Source of the DNA: Roseateles sp. DAIF2
GTDB lineage: Bacteria > Pseudomonadota > Gammaproteobacteria > Burkholderiales > Burkholderiaceae_C
Length of the DNA: 64,000 nucleotides
Reading direction: 5' to 3'
Assembly: GCF_015624425.1 (NCBI RefSeq)
Contig: NZ_CP049919.1
Location: 5,946,586-6,010,585, forward strand
Shown: one piece after another, positions 18,810-27,276 of the stretch
Layout of the letters: every line of letters starts with the position of its first letter
Position numbering within the stretch: position 1 is the stretch's first letter
Notes under the pieces: generated by a model
What the model saw: only the letters and a program-made list of their open reading frames with translations
Told to the model about the DNA's origin: nothing
Database searches by the model: none
Made by a program: the position numbers and the translations under genes

Positions 18810-20471
18810 TCATGGGTGGGCAGCCGCCTCGGCCACCCAGGCGGCCGCCTTCTCCGCGATCATCAGGGTCGGCGAATTGGTGTTGCCGCTGGTGATACTG
18901 GGCATCACGCTGGCGTCCACCACGCGCAGGCCGGCCACCCCATGCACCCGCAGGCGGCCGTCCACCACCGCCATCTCGTCCTCGGCGCGGCCCATCTTGC
19001 AGGTGCCGACCGGATGGAAGATCGTGGTCGCGATATCGCCCGCCAGGCGCGCCAGCTCCTCGTCGCTCTGGTACTGCGGGCCGGGCCTGTATTCCTCGGG
19101 CCGGTAGGACGCCAGCGCCGGCTGCGCGACGATGCGCCGCGTCAGGCGCAGGCTCTCGGCGGCGATGCGGCGGTCCTCCTCGGTACCGAGGTAGTTGGGC
19201 GCGATCAGCGGCGCCTCGGCCGCGTCGGCCGAGCGGATCTCGACCGTGCCGCGGCTCGTCGGGTTCAGGTTACAGACACTGGCGGTGAAGGCGTTGAAGC
19301 CATGCAGCGGCTCGCCGAAGGCGTCCAGCGACAGCGGCTGCACGTGGTACTGCAGGTCGGGCCAGGCCAGGTCGGGCGAGCTCTTCGCGAAGGCGCCCAG
19401 CTGCGAGGGCGCCATGCTCATCGGCCCGCTGCGGCGCAGCAGGTATTCCAGGCCGATGCGCGCCTTGCCCCAGGGGCTGGCGGCCAGGGTGTTGAGCGTC
19501 TTCGCGCCCTGCACCTTGAACACCGCGCGGATCTGCAGATGGTCCTGCAGGTTCGCGCCGACCCCGCCCAGATGCTGCTGCACCTCGATGCCATGGCGCT
19601 GCAGCAGCGCGGCCGGCCCGAGGCCGGAGAGCTGCAGGATCTGCGGCGAGCCGATCGCGCCGGCCGCCAGCAGCAGCTCACCGCCGGGGCTTAAGGAGAC
19701 CGTCTCCAGCCCCTGCGGCGTGCGCACCTCGGCGCCCTGGCAGCGCAGTGCGCCATCGCTGCGCTCCAGCAGCAGGCGCTGCACCTGGACGCCGGTCCAG
19801 AGCTCGAAGTTGGGCCGGCCCAGGCAGGTCGGGCGCAGAAAGGCCTTGGCGGTGTTCCAGCGCAGGCCGGCGCGCTGGTTGACCTCGAAATAGCCGACGC
19901 CCTCGTTGTTGCCGCCGTTGAAGTCCTCGCTGGCCGGGATGCCGGCCTGCTGCGCGGCGCGCGAGAAGGCGTCCAGGATGTCCCAGGACAGGCGCTGCTT
20001 CTCGACCCGCCATTCGCCGCCATGGCCGTGCAGGGCCTTGAACTCGTCCGAGCCCGCGCCGTCGTCCAGGCGCCAATGGTTCTCGTGCTTCTTGAAGAAT
20101 GGCAAGACCTGGCCCCAGCGCCAGCTCTCCTCGCCGCTGGCCTCGGCCCAGCCCTCGTAGTCGCGCGCCTGGCCGCGCATATAGATCATGCCGTTGATGC
20201 TGGAGCTGCCGCCCAGCACCTTGCCGCGCGGGTAGCGCAGGCTGCGCCCGTTCAGGCCCGCGGCCGGTTCGGTCTGGTAGAGCCAGTCGGTGCGCGGGTT
20301 GCCGATGCAGTAGAGATAGCCGACCGGGATGTGGATCCAGTGGTAGTCGTCCTGCCCGCCGGCCTCCAGCAGCAGCACCCGTTTGCGCGGGTCGGCGCTG
20401 AGCCGGTTGGCCAGCAGGCAGCCGGCGGTGCCGGCGCCGACGATGATGTAGTCGAACGCGGAAGAACTCAT
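18810..20471 (-). CDS. GMC-family FAD-dependent oxidoreductase
   Basis: This is a 553-residue choline dehydrogenase-like flavoprotein oxidising an alcohol. The N-terminal dinucleotide-binding motif is YIIVGAGTAGCLLANRLS, followed by the GMC signature YPRGKVLGGSSSINGMIYMR. The C-terminal catalytic region contains IFHPVGTCKMG and SGNTNSPTLMIAEKAA. The ATG at 20471 is chosen; the longer open frame upstream is not family-like. It lies 44 bases after creD and 75 bases before the molybdopterin enzyme genes, so an alcohol-to-aldehyde-to-acid oxidation route is possible, though this is inference. Confidence 0.9.
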   Translation of the reverse strand: MSSSAFDYIIVGAGTAGCLLANRLSADPRKRVLLLEAGGQDDYHWIHIPVGYLYCIGNPRTDWLYQTEPAAGLNGRSLRYPRGKVLGGSSSINGMIYMRGQARDYEGWAEASGEESWRWGQVLPFFKKHENHWRLDDGAGSDEFKALHGHGGEWRVEKQRLSWDILDAFSRAAQQAGIPASEDFNGGNNEGVGYFEVNQRAGLRWNTAKAFLRPTCLGRPNFELWTGVQVQRLLLERSDGALRCQGAEVRTPQGLETVSLSPGGELLLAAGAIGSPQILQLSGLGPAALLQRHGIEVQQHLGGVGANLQDHLQIRAVFKVQGAKTLNTLAASPWGKARIGLEYLLRRSGPMSMAPSQLGAFAKSSPDLAWPDLQYHVQPLSLDAFGEPLHGFNAFTASVCNLNPTSRGTVEIRSADAAEAPLIAPNYLGTEEDRRIAAESLRLTRRIVAQPALASYRPEEYRPGPQYQSDEELARLAGDIATTIFHPVGTCKMGRAEDEMAVVDGRLRVHGVAGLRVVDASVMPSITSGNTNSPTLMIAEKAAAWVAEAAAHP

Positions 20472-20515
20472 GCCCGCGATGCTGGCCCAGGCCAGCGGTG
20501 CGGACAAGGGCATTG

Positions 20516-21847
20516 CTACCGAGTCGCCCCCCGGGCTGTTGCGCCCAGCGCATACCAGTCGATGCGCCTTGTCAGCGTCATGACAGCTGCCAGTACCGCG
20601 AACATCAGCAGCGCGCCGATCACCAGCGCGGTCTGCTCCATGTTCAGGAGCGCATAGAGCGCCGCGTACAGGCCCGCGACCAGCGCGCCGAAGCCCAGGC
20701 CGCGCGCCCAGCCGCCCAGCATCGCCGCACCGTAGAAGCCCAGCAGGGCCACCGCCGCACCGGCCGCCAGCGCATAGGACAGCGCAAAGCTCAGGTGCTC
20801 CGACAGGCTCAGCAGCAGCAGGAAGAACACGCTCAAAGCGAGGCCGACCAGCAGGTACTGCACCGGATGCACCCGCGCGCCGGCCAGCAGCTCGACCAGT
20901 CCGACGCAGACGAAGGTCAGGAGGATGAACATCAGGCCGTACTTGATCGCGCGGTCGCTCATCACATAGGGGTTCACCGGGTCGACCATCGCGAACTCCA
21001 AGGTGTCCAGCTCGCCGATGGGCCGCTGCGCCAGCACATCGGCCGCGGCGCTGCTGGCCAGCTCGGTGATCTGCCAGACGGCGCCGAAGCCGGCCTCGCC
21101 GATCTCGCGCTCACCGGGCAGGAAGCGCCCGCCGAAGCTGGGATGCGGCCAGTCGGAGCGCAGGTTCATCCGCGTCGCGGCGGCGGCGGGCACCAGCGCG
21201 AAACGCTGGGTGCCGGCCAGCTCCAGCCGCAGGTTCAGCTGCAGCGGCTGGTCCGGCGCCAGCTCCGGCAGCACCGCGTGCAGGCCGCGCGGATAGCAGT
21301 CATGGCGGGTGCCGGGGCGGATGCGCAGCAGCTCCTGGCCGCGCTTGAGCTCGGCGGCGCGCAGGCCGCGCGCATCGCTGGCCGCCAGCATCACGACCGG
21401 GTCCTCGCAGCTCAGGCGCGAGCCGGCATGCTCGGCGCGCGGCTGCAGCGCCTCCAGCGAGGCCCATTGCGCCTCCAGCTGCAGCGGGCCGGCATAGCCA
21501 TTGACCTTGAAGATGCCGCGGTAGCGCGGCTCCTGGTTCAGCGCGCCGCTCAGATTCAGCTGGCTGGGCACGGCGCTCAGCATGAACTGGCGCTTCTCGC
21601 GGCTGACGCGGCGGTCCTTGCCCTCACCGCTGACGCTCTCCCATTCCTCGCTGCAATGGCGCAGCAGCAACGGGCCCAGCAGGGTCTGCGCGCCGGCCTG
21701 GGCCTGCACCACGCTCTCGAAGGCCTCGCGCTGACGGCCCTGGCGCTCGTCGACCAGGAAACCGATGCGCAAGAGCACCACCGACAGCAACAGGCTGACC
21801 CCGGCCAGGATGATCAGCTTCCACAACAAGGCACGCGACGATCCCAT
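20516..21847 (-). CDS. creD: Inner membrane protein CreD
   Basis: This is a 443-residue CreD family protein, the classic target of the CreBC two-component system, linked to envelope stress and beta-lactam responses. One N-terminal membrane segment (LLWKLIILAGVSLLLSVVLL) is followed by a large extracytoplasmic domain that includes RGIFKVNGYAGPLQLEAQW, and then about five C-terminal membrane segments after VDPVNPYVMSDRAIKYGLMF, the conserved CreD region. A strong ribosome-binding site (AGGAGGAG) lies just upstream. A CreB-type direct repeat is found about 70 bases ahead of the start. Confidence 0.92.
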   Translation of the reverse strand: MGSSRALLWKLIILAGVSLLLSVVLLRIGFLVDERQGRQREAFESVVQAQAGAQTLLGPLLLRHCSEEWESVSGEGKDRRVSREKRQFMLSAVPSQLNLSGALNQEPRYRGIFKVNGYAGPLQLEAQWASLEALQPRAEHAGSRLSCEDPVVMLAASDARGLRAAELKRGQELLRIRPGTRHDCYPRGLHAVLPELAPDQPLQLNLRLELAGTQRFALVPAAAATRMNLRSDWPHPSFGGRFLPGEREIGEAGFGAVWQITELASSAAADVLAQRPIGELDTLEFAMVDPVNPYVMSDRAIKYGLMFILLTFVCVGLVELLAGARVHPVQYLLVGLALSVFFLLLLSLSEHLSFALSYALAAGAAVALLGFYGAAMLGGWARGLGFGALVAGLYAALYALLNMEQTALVIGALLMFAVLAAVMTLTRRIDWYALGATARGATR

Positions 21848-21916
21848 CTCGGGCTCCTCCTTCTATTGAACAGGAGCCGCAGTCTGGAAGCGCTCGGTGA
21901 GCGGACGAGGAAGTTT

Positions 21917-21932
21917 GTGAGGCCAGCGTGAA
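21917..21932 (-). promoter_or_regulatory. Candidate CreB-binding direct repeat (cre tag) upstream of creD
   Basis: On the minus strand the sequence reads TTCAC-GCTGGC-CTCAC. The published CreB/Blr tag is TTCAC-N6-TTCAC; this has one mismatch in the second half. It lies 70 bases upstream of the creD start and just before the creC stop codon, as expected for activation of creD by CreB. Confidence 0.6.
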
Positions 21933-21933
21933 G

Positions 21934-23370
21934 TCAGGCCAGCGGCAGGAACAGGCGCACGCGCAGCCCCGGTTCGGCCGGCTCGAACGCGAGCCGCCCG
22001 CCATGCAGCTCGGCGACGCGGCGCACGATCGCCAGGCCCAGGCCCGAGCCCTTGCGCAGGCTGCCGGGCCGCGCGGTCGAGAAGAAGCGCTGGCCCAGCT
22101 GGGGCCGCGCCGCCTCCGGCACGCCGGGGCCCTGGTCGCGCAGCTCGAAGACGGCTTGCGTGCCTTCCACGCGCACCGCCAGCTCCAGCACCGAGCCCGC
22201 CGGCGCGAAGTCCAGCGCATTGCCCAGCAGATTGGCCAGCGCCAAAGCCAGCAGCTCCGGATCGGCGCGCACCTCCGGCGCCGCGCGCGCGGTCCAATGC
22301 GGGGTCAGGTCTTGCTGCGCCAGCCGGTCGGCCAGGCGCGCCAGCGCCTGCTCCACCGCCTGGTCCAGGCGCAGCAGGGCCGGATGCCCGGGACCCTGCT
22401 GCAGCTCCAGCTTGGAGAGTTCCAGCAGGCGCTCGACCAGCTCGGTCAGGCGCTCGCTCTGCGCCACCACCTGGCCGGCGAAGCGCTGGCGGTCGGCGGG
22501 CGCCAGCTCCTCCTGCAGCAGCTCGCCGGCGCCGCGCAGCGCGGCCAGCGGGCTCTTCAGCTCATGGGTCAGCGCGCGCACCGTGTGCTCGATATGCTCG
22601 CGCCCGTCGAGCCGGCCGCGCATCGCGTCCATCGCCAGGGCCAGTTCGCCCAGCTCGCCCGGCACCGGCGGCGGCGGTTCGCGCCGCCCGGCCTGCACCT
22701 GCTGCGCATAGCGGCGCAGGCGCCGCACGCTGGCCACCATCCACCAGGTCACCGCGACCCCGACCGCCAGCGACAGCGCCAGCAGCGCCAGGCCGGCGAT
22801 CAGGATGCGGCGCTCGGCCCGGTCGATGAAGGGCTGGATCGTCGCGACCGGCTTGGCCACCGTGACCACGCCCAGCACCTGCTGGCCGCGGCGCACCGGC
22901 GCGGCCACGTACAGCACGGTGCTGCGGTCGTCGCCATAGGTGGCGCGGCTGGAACGGGCGCCATAGTCGCCGCGCAGGGTCAGGGCCACATCGCGCCAGC
23001 GCGAATAGTCGGCGCCGACCGCCGCGCCCGGCCCGGTGTCCAGCAGCACCCGGCCCCGGGCGTCGGTGACATAGATGCGGAAGTCCAGGCTCTGCTTGCG
23101 CAGGCCCCAGATCTGCGCGTCGATGGGGCGGCGCGCATAGTCCTGCACCCGCTCGGCAAAGCGGCTGGCCCGCAGGTCGCCGCCGGGCGGCAAGGCGGCC
23201 AGATCGTCCAGCGCCAGCTCGGCCAGCAGATTGGCCGTGTCCACCATGATGTCCTCCATCACCTCGCGCACGCTGGGCTTGACCTCGGTCAGCACCACGC
23301 GCAGCAGCAGGAAGGACGACAGCCCGGCGATCAGGAAGAAGGCGAAGAACAGGCGCAAGCCGAGCCGCAA
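21934..23370 (-). CDS. creC: Sensor histidine kinase CreC
   Basis: This 478-residue membrane histidine kinase has the CreC layout. An N-terminal membrane segment (about 5-25) and a second one (about 188-212) flank a periplasmic sensor domain of the type that contains YVTDARGRVLLDT. A HAMP-like linker is followed by HisKA with ALTHELKSPLAALRGAGE (His269), then a HATPase with NLLGNALDF and GLGLAIVRRVAELHGG. It follows creB after 10 bases or so in one operon with creD downstream. The signal is unknown; in E. coli the system responds to growth state and PBP4 inhibition. Confidence 0.93.
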   Translation of the reverse strand: MRLGLRLFFAFFLIAGLSSFLLLRVVLTEVKPSVREVMEDIMVDTANLLAELALDDLAALPPGGDLRASRFAERVQDYARRPIDAQIWGLRKQSLDFRIYVTDARGRVLLDTGPGAAVGADYSRWRDVALTLRGDYGARSSRATYGDDRSTVLYVAAPVRRGQQVLGVVTVAKPVATIQPFIDRAERRILIAGLALLALSLAVGVAVTWWMVASVRRLRRYAQQVQAGRREPPPPVPGELGELALAMDAMRGRLDGREHIEHTVRALTHELKSPLAALRGAGELLQEELAPADRQRFAGQVVAQSERLTELVERLLELSKLELQQGPGHPALLRLDQAVEQALARLADRLAQQDLTPHWTARAAPEVRADPELLALALANLLGNALDFAPAGSVLELAVRVEGTQAVFELRDQGPGVPEAARPQLGQRFFSTARPGSLRKGSGLGLAIVRRVAELHGGRLAFEPAEPGLRVRLFLPLA

Positions 23371-23380
23371 GGCAGGCTCC

Positions 23381-24055
23381 TCATTCCAGCGAGTAACCCA
23401 GGCCGCGATGGGTGCGGATCGGGTCCGGCTCGGGCCGCACCGCGCGCAGCTTGGCGCGCAGGGTCTTGATATGGGTGTCCACCGTGCGGTCGGCGCTGTC
23501 GGCGTCCTGGCCCCAGACCGCGTCCAGCAGCAGCTCGCGGCTGTGGATGCGCTGCGGCGCGTCCAGCAGCTTCAGCAGGAGGCCCAGCTCGCGCCGGGTC
23601 AGGCTCAGCAGCTCGCCATGGAAACGCACCCGCGATCCCGCGCCCTCGACGACGAAGGCCGGCGCCGGATCGGCGGGCTGCGGCGCCGCCCGGCGCAGCA
23701 GCGCGCGCACCCGCGCCACCAGCTCGCGCGGGCTGAAGGGCTTGGCCAGGTAGTCGTCGGCGCCCAGCTCCAGGCCCAGCACCTTGTCCATCTCCTCGCT
23801 GCGCGCGCTGAGCATCAGGATCGGCAGCCGCGCCTGCGGCCCGGCGCGCAGCTCGCGGCACAGGTCCAGCCCGCTGCCATCCGGCAGGCCGACGTCGAGG
23901 ATGGCGGCGGCGATGCCGCCGCGCGCCAGCCGCATGCGCGCCTCCTGCAGCCAGCCGCAAGGCTCGACAGCAAAGCCCTCGCGCTCCAGCGCGAACTGCA
24001 CGGTCTGGGCGATCGCCGGGTCATCCTCCAGCAGCAGCAGGGCAGCCCGGCTCAA
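23381..24055 (-). CDS. creB: Response regulator CreB
   Basis: This is an OmpR-type regulator of about 224 residues: a receiver domain (LLLLEDDPAIAQTVQFALER; phosphoacceptor Asp54 in LDVGLPDG; Lys in DDYLAKPFSPREL) followed by a winged-helix DNA-binding domain (LTRRELGLLLKLLD, and RTVDTHIKTLRAKLR). The start is uncertain. A TTG at 24055 gives a normal family N-terminus. An ATG at 24136 overlaps the marC stop (TGATG), but it would add 27 residues translated from the intergenic repeat. I prefer the TTG. Confidence 0.88.
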   Translation of the reverse strand: MSRAALLLLEDDPAIAQTVQFALEREGFAVEPCGWLQEARMRLARGGIAAAILDVGLPDGSGLDLCRELRAGPQARLPILMLSARSEEMDKVLGLELGADDYLAKPFSPRELVARVRALLRRAAPQPADPAPAFVVEGAGSRVRFHGELLSLTRRELGLLLKLLDAPQRIHSRELLLDAVWGQDADSADRTVDTHIKTLRAKLRAVRPEPDPIRTHRGLGYSLE

Positions 24056-24131
24056 GCCGTTCGCCGGGCCGCTCCCAAGAACGGCTTGCGCCCCCTCGGG
24101 GGGCCGCCAGGGTACTCGCTGGCGGGGGGCG
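24054..24131 (+). repeat. Dispersed three-stem intergenic repeat, copy 2
   Basis: Stem 1 is AAGCCGTT (24054-24061) with AACGGCTT (24080-24087) around a loop containing CCGGGCCGCTCCCAAG. Stem 2 is GCCCCC (24090-24095) with GGGGGC (24099-24104). Stem 3 is GCCAG (24106-24110) with CTGGC (24119-24123), followed by GGGGGGC. It fills the space between marC and creB, or forms the creB N-terminus if the ATG at 24136 is used. Confidence 0.75.
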
Positions 24132-24135
24132 GACA

Positions 24136-24777
24136 TCACCGGGCCAGGTGCGAGGACAGGATCGGGAACAGCTTGGTCAGGCCGTCGGCCAGCAGCTCCA
24201 CCGCCAGCGCGGCCAGGATCAGGCCCATCAGCCGCGTCATGATGTTGATGCCGGTCTGGCCCAGCACGCGGGCGATGCGGCCCGAGGCCGAGAACACCGC
24301 GAAGGTCACCAGGCCGACCACGACGCCATAGCCGACCAGCACGCCCAGTTCCCACCAGTAGCGGGTCTTGTCGGCATAGATGACCATCGTCGAGATGGTC
24401 GCCGGGCCGGTCAGCAGCGGGATGGTCAGCGGCACCACCGCGATGCTGGCGCCGGCGTCGGCCTTGTCGGCGCCCTCCTGCACATCCTCCTTGCGGCTTT
24501 CGGCCGGCTGGGCATTCAGCATCTGCAGCGAGCTGATCAGCAGCAGGGTGCCGCCGCCGACCTGGAAGCTGGCCAGCGAAATGTTGAAGAACTCGATCAC
24601 CTTCAGGCCGGCCAGCGCGCTGACGCCGATCACGATGAAGGCGGTGAAGGCGCTGACGCGGATCGTGCGCTGGCGCTGCTGGCGCGTGAAGCTCTGGGTG
24701 AAGTGGATGAAGAAGGGGACGACCCCGATCGGGTTGACGATCGCCAGCAGGGCGATCAGCGGTTTGTACAGATCCAT
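24136..24777 (-). CDS. marC: MarC-family integral membrane protein
   Basis: This is a 213-residue protein with about six membrane segments of the MarC/UPF0056 family. Characteristic stretches are LLAIVNPIGVVPFFIHFTQS near the N-terminus and VPLTIPLLTGPATISTMVIY in the middle, ending with GLILAALAVELLADGL. The function of the family is unresolved; the old link to multiple antibiotic resistance has not held. The ATG at 24777 gives the usual family N-terminus MDLYKPLIALLAIVNP. It is the first gene of the leftward run that continues into creBCD. Confidence 0.9.
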   Translation of the reverse strand: MDLYKPLIALLAIVNPIGVVPFFIHFTQSFTRQQRQRTIRVSAFTAFIVIGVSALAGLKVIEFFNISLASFQVGGGTLLLISSLQMLNAQPAESRKEDVQEGADKADAGASIAVVPLTIPLLTGPATISTMVIYADKTRYWWELGVLVGYGVVVGLVTFAVFSASGRIARVLGQTGINIMTRLMGLILAALAVELLADGLTKLFPILSSHLAR

Positions 24778-24781
24778 CGCG

Positions 24782-25567
24782 TCATTGTGCGGCGCCGGCC
24801 AGGGCGCGCAAATAGGCCAGACCCTGGGCCGCCCGGGGGCCGTACCAGCTGAGCAGCTCGCCATCGACCAGCTGCACCCGCGCTTGCGGGCACAGGGATT
24901 GGGCCAGCGGCAGGTGGCCGGCGTCGAAACGGTAGGGCTCGGAGCTGAGCAGCACGCGCTCGATACCGGTCAGCCAGGGCTCGTCGCCGGCCAGCACCGG
25001 ATAGCGCGCCGCGCCATGCGGGCCGCCTTCGACGGCCGGCCAGCTCTGCCAGCCGACCTGGGCCAGCATGCGCGCGATATAGGTGTCGCGCGCCACCGTC
25101 ATCCAGGGCTCGCGCCAGATCAGGTACAGCACCCGCTCGCCCGGCCAGGGCGTGGCGGCGCAGCGCGCCAGCTCGGCCCGCAGCGCCTCGGCCAGCGCCG
25201 CGGCGCGCTCGCGCACCCCGGGCAGGGCGTCGCCGAAGGCCTCGACCAGCTGCGCCAGCAGGGTCAGGTTGTCGGCCGGTCCGTTCGGATGGGTCACCAG
25301 CACCTCGGGCACGAACTCGCGCAGCGCCTGCAAGGTCTCGAGCCGGTTCTCGTCGACATTGACGATCACATGCGTGGGCGCCAGCCGGCGCAGCTTGGCC
25401 AGGTTCACGTCCTTGGTGCCGCCGACCTTGGGGATCGCCGCCATCGCCTCGGCCGGGTGGATGCAAAAACCGGTGCGCGCCACCAGCAGCGGCGCCAGGC
25501 CCAGCGCGACCAGCAGCTCGCTGATCGAGGGCACCAGGCTGGCGATGCGGACAGGTGCCACCGTCAC
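24782..25567 (-). CDS. BtuF-like cobalamin-type periplasmic binding protein
   Basis: This 261-residue protein of the class III (BtuF/FhuD/TroA) binding-protein fold has the signature opening RIASLVPSISELLVALGL, then VGGTKDVNLAKLRRLAPTHV and VNVDENRLETLQAL. No signal peptide is visible, so it may be cytoplasmic or anchored in an unusual way; several betaproteobacterial homologues likewise lack one. The GTG start at 25567 overlaps the stop of the preceding membrane-protein gene by four bases (GTGA), indicating coupling. Corrinoid binding is a family-level guess. Confidence 0.82.
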   Translation of the reverse strand: MTVAPVRIASLVPSISELLVALGLAPLLVARTGFCIHPAEAMAAIPKVGGTKDVNLAKLRRLAPTHVIVNVDENRLETLQALREFVPEVLVTHPNGPADNLTLLAQLVEAFGDALPGVRERAAALAEALRAELARCAATPWPGERVLYLIWREPWMTVARDTYIARMLAQVGWQSWPAVEGGPHGAARYPVLAGDEPWLTGIERVLLSSEPYRFDAGHLPLAQSLCPQARVQLVDGELLSWYGPRAAQGLAYLRALAGAAQ

Positions 25568-26481
25568 GCCCGCTCGTCCTCCGGCGCGCCGCGCAGCACC
25601 AGGTAGACCGCGCAGCAGCCGCGCAGATAGACCAGGCCCGGCAGCACCAGGGCCAGCGCGAACACCATGCCGCCGCCGACCAGGGCCGCCATGCCCAGCG
25701 GGCTGCCGGCCACCGGCGCGCCGCTGGCGCCCAGGCTGCGCAGGCCGTAGCCGAACAGGCCGGCCATCAGCTGCTGCGGCGGCAGCTCGATGCCCGCGCC
25801 CCAGACCGCCAGCAGCGCCAGCATGCGCCCGCCGCCGATCACGACAAAGCTGACCGCCGCGCTGACCAGGGCGGTCAGCAGCAGCACCGCCGCCATCAGC
25901 AGCGCCGCCTCCGGCAGGCCGCGGCGCGCCTGGCGGCGCAGCAGGCCCAAGGTCGCGCCGACACCCTGGCCGGCCCAGACCGCCGGGCCGGTCAGCGGCC
26001 CGACCAGCACCGCGATCGCGAAGCTGGCGCTGCCCAGCAGCAAGACCCCCAGCGGCACCGTCAGTGCGAACAGCGGCACACCCACGACGGGCAAGCGCGC
26101 CGCCCACAGCAGGCCCAGCAACCCGCCCAGCAGCAGGCCCAGCAGGGCCAGCACCACCAGCAGGCACAGCAGCACCCGGTGGCCGCTCAGCAGCGCGTCG
26201 CGGAAGGCGTCCTGCACATCCCGCACCGGCCGGCCCAGGCTCTGGTCCATCAACAGCAGGCCGGTGGCGTTGACCCCATAAAAGGCGACAGCCAGCGCCA
26301 GCCCGGCCCAGATGCCGCCCCAGACCGCCTCCTGGCGCGCCAGCGCGGACTCCGCCATCGCCAGCAGCAGGCCGGCGCCACAGAAGGTGGCCAGCAGCGC
26401 ATACAGCGCCGGGCCGTTGCGCGCCGCGTCCAGGCTGGCGAGCACGCGATTCAGGGCCTGGAGGGAGAGTTTGTGGGGCAT
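25564..26481 (-). CDS. Multi-pass membrane protein of unknown function
   Basis: This 305-residue protein has about six strongly hydrophobic segments, for example ALYALLATFCGAGLLLAMAE, VLLCLLVVLALLGLLLGGLL and GMAALVGGGMVFALALVLPG, and a short cytoplasmic tail ending GAPEDERA. I do not recognise a family with confidence; it has the layout of uncharacterised betaproteobacterial inner-membrane proteins. The start at the ATG at 26481 follows GAGGGAGAG-type purines in the shadow strand only, so the ribosome-binding site is weak. Its stop overlaps the start of the BtuF-like gene by four bases. Confidence 0.75.
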   Translation of the reverse strand: MPHKLSLQALNRVLASLDAARNGPALYALLATFCGAGLLLAMAESALARQEAVWGGIWAGLALAVAFYGVNATGLLLMDQSLGRPVRDVQDAFRDALLSGHRVLLCLLVVLALLGLLLGGLLGLLWAARLPVVGVPLFALTVPLGVLLLGSASFAIAVLVGPLTGPAVWAGQGVGATLGLLRRQARRGLPEAALLMAAVLLLTALVSAAVSFVVIGGGRMLALLAVWGAGIELPPQQLMAGLFGYGLRSLGASGAPVAGSPLGMAALVGGGMVFALALVLPGLVYLRGCCAVYLVLRGAPEDERA

Positions 26482-26613
26482 GGTGCGGGCTCGCGGTTGG
26501 CCGCGATGATAGCCAGCCCGCAAGACCGGCCGCCCCGCCCCGCCCGGGCAGGAGAAATGTGCGAACTGCGGGTTTTCTCTCGGGGACGAAAAACAACACT
26601 GAGTGGGGGCGCT

Positions 26614-26643
26614 TTGCGCATCGCTGGACCCTTCACCCATAAT
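26614..26643 (+). promoter_or_regulatory. Sigma70-like promoter of the RNA-binding protein gene
   Basis: TTGCGC (26614-26619) and CATAAT (26638-26643) are separated by 18 bases. Transcription would begin near 26650, giving an untranslated leader of about 85-90 bases that contains A/T-rich patches. A leader of this length is typical of cold-inducible RNA-binding protein genes. Confidence 0.5.
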
Positions 26644-26736
26644 CGTTTACCTGTGTCTGGACGCCACGCCTTCGCTTGAATGGTTCACGATGGGTTGAAG
26701 CTCCACATGGTTATCTGGTATTGAAAGGGCTTCCCC

Positions 26737-27189
26737 ATGGGAAACAAGCTTTATGTGGGCAATCTGGCCTACAGCGTGCGTGACGAATCGCTGCAAGAGG
26801 CGTTTGGTCAATTCGGCACCGTGACCTCCGCAAAGGTCATGATGGACCGCGAAACCGGCCGTTCCAAGGGCTTCGGCTTCGTGGAAATGGGTTCGGATGC
26901 CGAGGCGCAAGCCGCCATCAACGGCATGAACGGCCAGCCTCTGGAAGGCCGCGCCATCGTCGTCAACGAGGCTCGTCCTCGTGAAGAGCGTCCGGGCGGC
27001 TTCGGCGGCGGCGGCGGTCGTTCGGGTGGCGGCGGCTTCGGCGGCGGTGGCCGTTCGGGCGGCGGCGGCTTCGGCGGCGGCGGTGGTTACGGCGGTGGCG
27101 GCGGTGGCCGTTCGGGCGGTGGCGGCTATGGCGGCGGTGGCCGCTCCGGCGGCGGCGGCTTCGGCGGTGGCAACCGCGGCGGCTACTGA
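26737..27189 (+). CDS. Glycine-rich RNA-binding protein with one RRM domain
   Basis: This 150-residue protein has a single RRM at residues 2-80: RNP2 is LYVGNLAYSV and RNP1 is SKGFGFVEM, with GRAIVVNEARPRE closing the domain. Residues 85-150 are almost entirely Gly with spaced Arg-Ser and Phe/Tyr (repeats of GRSGGGGFGGG), a low-complexity tail that can promote RNA binding and condensation. Proteins of this type are cold-inducible RNA chaperones in cyanobacteria and betaproteobacteria. A promoter with a long leader lies upstream, and an intrinsic terminator follows 20 bases after the stop, so it is a single-gene unit. Confidence 0.93.
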   Translation: MGNKLYVGNLAYSVRDESLQEAFGQFGTVTSAKVMMDRETGRSKGFGFVEMGSDAEAQAAINGMNGQPLEGRAIVVNEARPREERPGGFGGGGGRSGGGGFGGGGRSGGGGFGGGGGYGGGGGGRSGGGGYGGGGRSGGGGFGGGNRGGY

Positions 27190-27208
27190 TCAGCCCAGCA
27201 CATAAAGC

Positions 27209-27239
27209 AAAAGGCGCCTTCGGGCGCCTTTTGTTTTTC
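27209..27239 (+). terminator. Rho-independent terminator after the RNA-binding protein gene
   Basis: AAAAGGCGCC (27209-27218), loop TTCG, GGCGCCTTTT (27223-27232), then GTTTTTCT. This is a 10-bp stem with a UUCG tetraloop and a U-tract. Confidence 0.9.
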
Positions 27240-27276
27240 TCGGGATGAGCGCCCGGGCCGCGGGTGCCCACGCTCC

